A stretch of DNA of 26,905 nucleotides from Desulfarculales bacterium UBA696 (lineage in GTDB: Bacteria; Desulfobacterota; Syntrophobacteria; Syntrophobacterales; Syntrophobacteraceae): contig DBMO01000066.1 in assembly GCA_002298995.1 (NCBI GenBank), forward strand, positions 1 through 26,905, written 5' to 3'. The notes below the pieces were generated by a model. It was not told the origin of the DNA. It was given only the letters and a program-made list of their open reading frames with translations, and did no database searches. This document shows positions 23,533 through 26,905 of this stretch, in pieces; position 1 is the first letter of the stretch, and each line of letters starts with the position of its first letter. Made by a program: the position numbers and the translations under genes.

Positions 23533-24258
23533 ATGAAAATCGCCGTCATTTCTGATATTCACGCGAACCTCGAAGCTTTTCTGGAGGTGCTTTCCGATAT
23601 CGAGCATGCTGGGGCGGAATCGGTCATTTGCCTCGGGGACTGCATCGGGTACGGGCCCGATCCGGAAGAGGTCGCCTCGTTGGTGCGGTCCCTCGAGATT
23701 CCGGCGGTTATGGGTAACCACGAACTGGCCCTGGTGAGGCCGGAGCTTCTCGAATTGTTCAATGAGTCCGCTAAAAGATCCGTCGAACTCACCGAAGAAC
23801 TTATAACCGGCCGGACCCGCCAATGGGTAGAGGGACTGAGCGCAACGCTCGTGTTCGAGGGCGCGCTTTTTGTCCACGGCTGCCCTCCCGAATCGGTGAC
23901 CGACTATCTGTTCGCGCAGAGCCACGACAGGCTGAAGGCTGCTCTGGCGGAAATGGAGCAGCGAATCTGTTTCGTGGGGCATACCCATACCCTCGGGATC
24001 GTCTGCTTGAAAGAGGAGCAGGTCGAGAGATCGGGTCTCAAGAAAGGAATCTTGCGCATCGATCCGGAGGTGCGGTGCATAGTAAATGCCGGAAGCGTGG
24101 GACAGCCTCGTGATGGCAACAGGGATGCCAAATACGTTATCTGGGATAGTTCCGAGAACAATATCGAAGTTCGCTGCGTGCCATACGACGCCGCAAAGAC
24201 CGCGGAGAAGATCATCCGGCTGGGTTTCCCCCGGATAAATGCCGACCGTCTGCTGTGA
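23533..24258 (+). CDS. Calcineurin-like metallophosphoesterase
   Basis: A 241-residue cytoplasmic phosphoesterase of the YfcE/MJ0936-like class. All metal-binding motifs are present: SDIHAN (Asp8, His10), LGDCIGYGPDP (Asp36), GNHE (Asn62, His63), VHG (His115) and GHTH (His150, His152). GSVGQPRDGN is also a family hallmark. Members hydrolyse phosphodiesters or phosphomonoesters, but the physiological substrate is not predictable. No clear ribosome site precedes the ATG (AAACCCATAA), and the preceding 350 bases are mostly repeat. The next gene starts 67 bases after its stop, so the run through 26614 may be one transcript. Confidence 0.9.
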   Translation: MKIAVISDIHANLEAFLEVLSDIEHAGAESVICLGDCIGYGPDPEEVASLVRSLEIPAVMGNHELALVRPELLELFNESAKRSVELTEELITGRTRQWVEGLSATLVFEGALFVHGCPPESVTDYLFAQSHDRLKAALAEMEQRICFVGHTHTLGIVCLKEEQVERSGLKKGILRIDPEVRCIVNAGSVGQPRDGNRDAKYVIWDSSENNIEVRCVPYDAAKTAEKIIRLGFPRINADRLL

Positions 24259-24325
24259 GGCTTTCCATGGATGCAGACGTATCAGTGGCTGCGAGGGATG
24301 ATATGACACTATCTACTGTTTTCGT

Positions 24326-25183
24326 ATGAAACTTTCCTTCAGCACTAACGCCTTCGTGAGATTTTCAGTGCCCGAGGCTATCGGTATGATAGCTCGGGCC
24401 GGCTATTCCGGTGTGGAGCTTCTGGCCGATGCACCCCACCTTTATGCGCCTTCGACCTCCGATTCCGATTTGGCCGCCGTTGCATCCGCCATGGACAAGT
24501 CCGGCATTTGTCCGTCCAACATCAATGCCAATACCGCCGTGGGCTATTACGGCAGAAGTTTTTGGGAACCGCTTTTCGAGCCTTCATTGGCAAGTCCCGA
24601 CCCCGGTGAGCGCAAATGGCGGGTGCGATACACAAAAAAATGCATCGACATGGCCCGGACCCTCTCATGTCCGAATGTCAGCATTACCTCGGGCAGGATG
24701 GTTCCGGGTACGGCGCCCTCAAGATCGATGGCACTCCTGCGGGAATCGCTTGAAGAGGTCCTTGACTACGCCGCGGCGAAAAACATCAGGGTGGGGATGG
24801 AGTACGAGCCGGGGCTGCTCGTCGAATGTTTCGGCGAGCTAAAAGATTTAATGGATACAATAGGCGCCGGGAATTTCGGGGCCAATCTCGACCTCGGACA
24901 CAGCCATGTGCTTGGCGAAGACCCGAAAGAGGTTGTCGAGGGACTTGCATCGAAAATTTTTCACGTGCACCTGGAAGATATTTGCGGACGTAAGCATTAT
25001 CATCTCGTACCGGGAGACGGCGACATTGATTTCGGGGCCATCCGGCGGGCCCTCGACGGCATCTCTTATTCAGGGTTTATCGCCGTGGAACTCTATACGT
25101 ATCCAGACAATCCTGAAGATGCCGCGGTAAGAGCATTCCGGTATCTTGACCGGCTGGGATTTAACAGGACTGACAGGACCTGA
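24326..25183 (+). CDS. Sugar phosphate isomerase/epimerase-like TIM barrel, paralogue 1
   Basis: A 285-residue protein of the AP-endonuclease-2 / xylose-isomerase-like TIM-barrel superfamily. Expected metal ligands are present at the ends of strands: Glu159 in GMEYEPG, Asp in NLDLGHSH, His in FHVHLEDI and Glu in AVELYTYPDNP. Such proteins isomerise or epimerise sugars or sugar phosphates, or have related metal-dependent roles; the substrate is unknown. There is no Shine-Dalgarno sequence before the ATG (ACTGTTTTCGT), but the start MKLSFSTNAF matches that of the paralogue. It is followed at once by a related gene, which suggests a local duplication. Confidence 0.85.
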   Translation: MKLSFSTNAFVRFSVPEAIGMIARAGYSGVELLADAPHLYAPSTSDSDLAAVASAMDKSGICPSNINANTAVGYYGRSFWEPLFEPSLASPDPGERKWRVRYTKKCIDMARTLSCPNVSITSGRMVPGTAPSRSMALLRESLEEVLDYAAAKNIRVGMEYEPGLLVECFGELKDLMDTIGAGNFGANLDLGHSHVLGEDPKEVVEGLASKIFHVHLEDICGRKHYHLVPGDGDIDFGAIRRALDGISYSGFIAVELYTYPDNPEDAAVRAFRYLDRLGFNRTDRT

Positions 25184-25187
25184 TTAC

Positions 25188-26039
25188 ATGATTAAATTCG
25201 CCTTCAGCACGAACGCATTCACGCGCCATTCCTTATTTGAAGCAATCGAAATACTTGCTGAAATCGGCTACGACGGACTTGAGATCATGGCCGACGTCCC
25301 GCACGCCTACCCGACGCACCTGAGCGACGCGGACCTGGCGGGGATAAGGAACCTCCTGGCGCAAAAGGGGCTTTCGATATCCAACGTCAATGCCTTCATG
25401 CATAACGCCGACGGAGATACATACCACCCTTCATGGATCGAAAAAGACCCCGGCGAGAGGTCGCGAAGAATCGATTACACCCTGAGGTGCATAGATCTTG
25501 CCCACAAACTCGGCGCTCCTTCCATTTCAACCGAACCGGGAGGACCGCTCGAAGGAATTTCGCGAAGCCAAGGTCTTGCCTGGTTCAAAGAAGGCCTCGA
25601 TGCAATTGCCGAGAGGGCGCGAAGCAGGGGAATAAAGGTTCTCATTGAGCCCGAGCCCGGTCTGCTGATCGAAAGGAGCTCAGAGTTCCTTGAGCTGTAT
25701 TCCCAGATTGATCCCAACGTTTTCGGGCTGAATTTCGATATCGGCCACTTCTTCTGTGTTGGCGAGGACCCGCGCTCACTGGTCGGCAAACTCAAGGACT
25801 GCGCCTCTCACTTCCACCTCGAAGATATCGCTGCGTCTCGAGAGCACCACCACCTGCAGCTGGGCCAGGGGGCCATAGACATACCAGGGGTACTTTCGGC
25901 AATAGATGATGCCGGGTTCGACGGCTTCGTCACCGTCGAACTCTATACCTACTGTGATAGCGCCCAAGCCGCCGCGCGCGACGCAATGAATTATGTTCGG
26001 GGATTGAGGAAATCAGGAACCAAGGCATTGAGGAATTAA
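25188..26039 (+). CDS. Sugar phosphate isomerase/epimerase-like TIM barrel, paralogue 2
   Basis: A 283-residue protein clearly paralogous to the preceding gene: MIKFAFSTNAF, SNVNAFM for SNINANT, EPEPGLLIE for EYEPGLLVE, FDIGHFF for LDLGHSH, HLEDI, and VELYTYCD. The metal-ligand positions are conserved. The ATG at 25188 is chosen because it matches the paralogue's start and has AGGAC nine bases upstream; the frame is open 14 codons earlier inside the previous gene. It starts four bases after the first paralogue's stop, so the two are surely co-transcribed. The two may form a heteromer or act on related substrates. Confidence 0.85.
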   Translation: MIKFAFSTNAFTRHSLFEAIEILAEIGYDGLEIMADVPHAYPTHLSDADLAGIRNLLAQKGLSISNVNAFMHNADGDTYHPSWIEKDPGERSRRIDYTLRCIDLAHKLGAPSISTEPGGPLEGISRSQGLAWFKEGLDAIAERARSRGIKVLIEPEPGLLIERSSEFLELYSQIDPNVFGLNFDIGHFFCVGEDPRSLVGKLKDCASHFHLEDIAASREHHHLQLGQGAIDIPGVLSAIDDAGFDGFVTVELYTYCDSAQAAARDAMNYVRGLRKSGTKALRN

Positions 26040-26077
26040 TTCAGAGGTTTTAAGAACTTATGGATTAGGGGGAACGG

Positions 26078-26614
26078 ATGGCTGATGAAAAGAAGGAACC
26101 GTGGCTGAATTACTTGGCACTCAGCACGGTGATCCTTGCCGTATGTGCAACACTGGCCACCTTCAGGGGAGGATCATACTCCACCCGGTCGGTGCTCAGC
26201 CAGTCACAGGCGGCAAACCAGTGGGCATACTACCAGTCGAAGAGCCTGAAAGGTTATCTCTACGAGATTCAGAAAGAAGCTATCGAGACGGACTTGCAGC
26301 AAAAGGAGGGCAGCCTTGCGCCCGAGGTTCTCCGGGATATAAGGGCGAGGCTTGATTCTTATACAAAGCGGATAGCGAGATACGACGCCGAGAAGGAGGA
26401 AATCTCGAAGGATGCCAAACAATTCGAGCAGATACGTGATGACGCCCAGAGGCACTCCCAGATTTTCGGAATCGCTGTAATTTTCCTCCAAATAGCGATT
26501 CTGCTCTCCTCGATTGCGGCGTTGCTCAGAAAGAAGCTGCTATGGTTCCTTGGCATGGCGCTCGGGGCGGTCGGAGTGGTCTACTTCGCAAACGGATTTT
26601 TCCTCTTTTTCTGA
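26078..26614 (+). CDS. DUF4337-like membrane protein
   Basis: A 178-residue protein with one N-terminal hydrophobic helix (LNYLALSTVILAVCATLATF), a long charged helical middle (about 60-130, rich in Lys, Glu and Gln, coiled-coil-like) and two C-terminal helices (IFGIAVIFLQIAILLSSIAAL and FLGMALGAVGVVYFANGFFL). NQWAYYQSKSLKGYL in the first third is typical of DUF4337 proteins. Function is unknown. The start has GGGGGAACGG directly upstream of the ATG. It lies 38 bases after the second TIM-barrel gene and may belong to the same transcript. Confidence 0.8.
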   Translation: MADEKKEPWLNYLALSTVILAVCATLATFRGGSYSTRSVLSQSQAANQWAYYQSKSLKGYLYEIQKEAIETDLQQKEGSLAPEVLRDIRARLDSYTKRIARYDAEKEEISKDAKQFEQIRDDAQRHSQIFGIAVIFLQIAILLSSIAALLRKKLLWFLGMALGAVGVVYFANGFFLFF

Positions 26615-26822
26615 ACCGGCAATATGCTGCCCATAAGCAGAACAGATTCGGGAAAGGGTGGTTGCTGTAGGGTTTGCAAGCAATTGTCCATGTCGTCTGC
26701 GTCACCGCAAGGCATGAAAGCCGGTCCCTGTCCAACCTATTTTCCACGTAATTAGAGAAAATGCTGCATAATTTCGGCGCACTTAGCTTGATCACTCCAG
26801 TTGTGGCGCGGTCAGGACGGGC

Positions 26823-26905
26823 TGTTGCCCAAATGGAAAGTTCCGCCAATCTATAAGTTAGCGAGGGTATGAGGGTAGAAGGGGTGGCCCGGATTCATAT
26901 CCGGG
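26823..26905. repeat. TGTTGCCC palindromic repeat, left part, cut by window end
   Basis: Starts TGTTGCCCAAAT and continues through AGGGTAGAAGGGGTGGCCC to GGATTCATATCCGGG, matching 23180-23262 closely in the same orientation. The rest lies beyond the window. The 200 bases before it (26615-26822) hold no recognisable gene. Confidence 0.8.

Noticed and set aside
23485..24309. 274-codon minus-strand frame opposite the metallophosphoesterase
   Set aside because: Antisense shadow; the plus strand has every metal-binding motif of the family.

Overview
The window looks like a chromosomal segment of an anaerobic Deltaproteobacterium (Desulfobacterota), most like the sulfate-reducing or syntrophic lineages. 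This is inferred from gene content: a full-length three-domain NifU with NifS, a long-type formate-THF ligase next to FolD (methyl branch of the Wood-Ljungdahl pathway), multiheme c-type cytochromes with a NrfD-type quinone module, and GC-rich genes with mostly clear Shine-Dalgarno sites. No rRNA, tRNA or CRISPR array was recognised.

Layout. 64-2060 (minus): nifU-nifS, overlapping by 4 bases. 2726-5509 (plus): fhs and folD, closed by a strong terminator. 5590-6248 (minus): a DUF4160-DUF2442 pair whose first gene carries a frameshift. 6456-7946 (minus): a membrane-anchored NapC/NirT-type cytochrome with seven haem motifs. Divergent from it, 8646-12938 (plus): a polytopic membrane protein, a tetrahaem cytochrome, a Tat-exported 4x[4Fe-4S] protein and a NrfD-type membrane subunit, which together look like a quinone-linked redox complex.

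12939-16400 is an accessory, repeat-rich tract. It has a displaced second copy of the nrfD 3' end, three copies of a roughly 120-bp hairpin element (one inverted), two decayed REP-associated tyrosine transposase (RAYT) copies, and three small AT-richer orphan genes (two small membrane proteins and one probable lipoprotein).

16437-18820 (minus): a CBS-ACT protein and an unusually long GAPDH homologue, separated by an inverted repeat. 19318-21434 (plus): a PAS-PAS histidine kinase with an eroded ATP-binding domain, then a UspA-like protein. 21617-23119 (plus): a PBP4/DacB-type D-Ala-D-Ala carboxypeptidase. After a long palindromic repeat come a metallophosphoesterase (23533-24258), two tandem paralogous sugar-phosphate isomerase/epimerase-like TIM barrels (24326-26039) and a DUF4337 membrane protein (26078-26614). 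The window ends inside another copy of the palindromic repeat.

Functionally the core genes cover Fe-S assembly, one-carbon metabolism and quinone/cytochrome electron transfer. The most unusual material is the rearranged repeat tract behind nrfD, the hairpin element whose loop did not invert with the rest of the element, and the sensor-kinase/Usp pair in which both proteins have lost nucleotide-binding residues.
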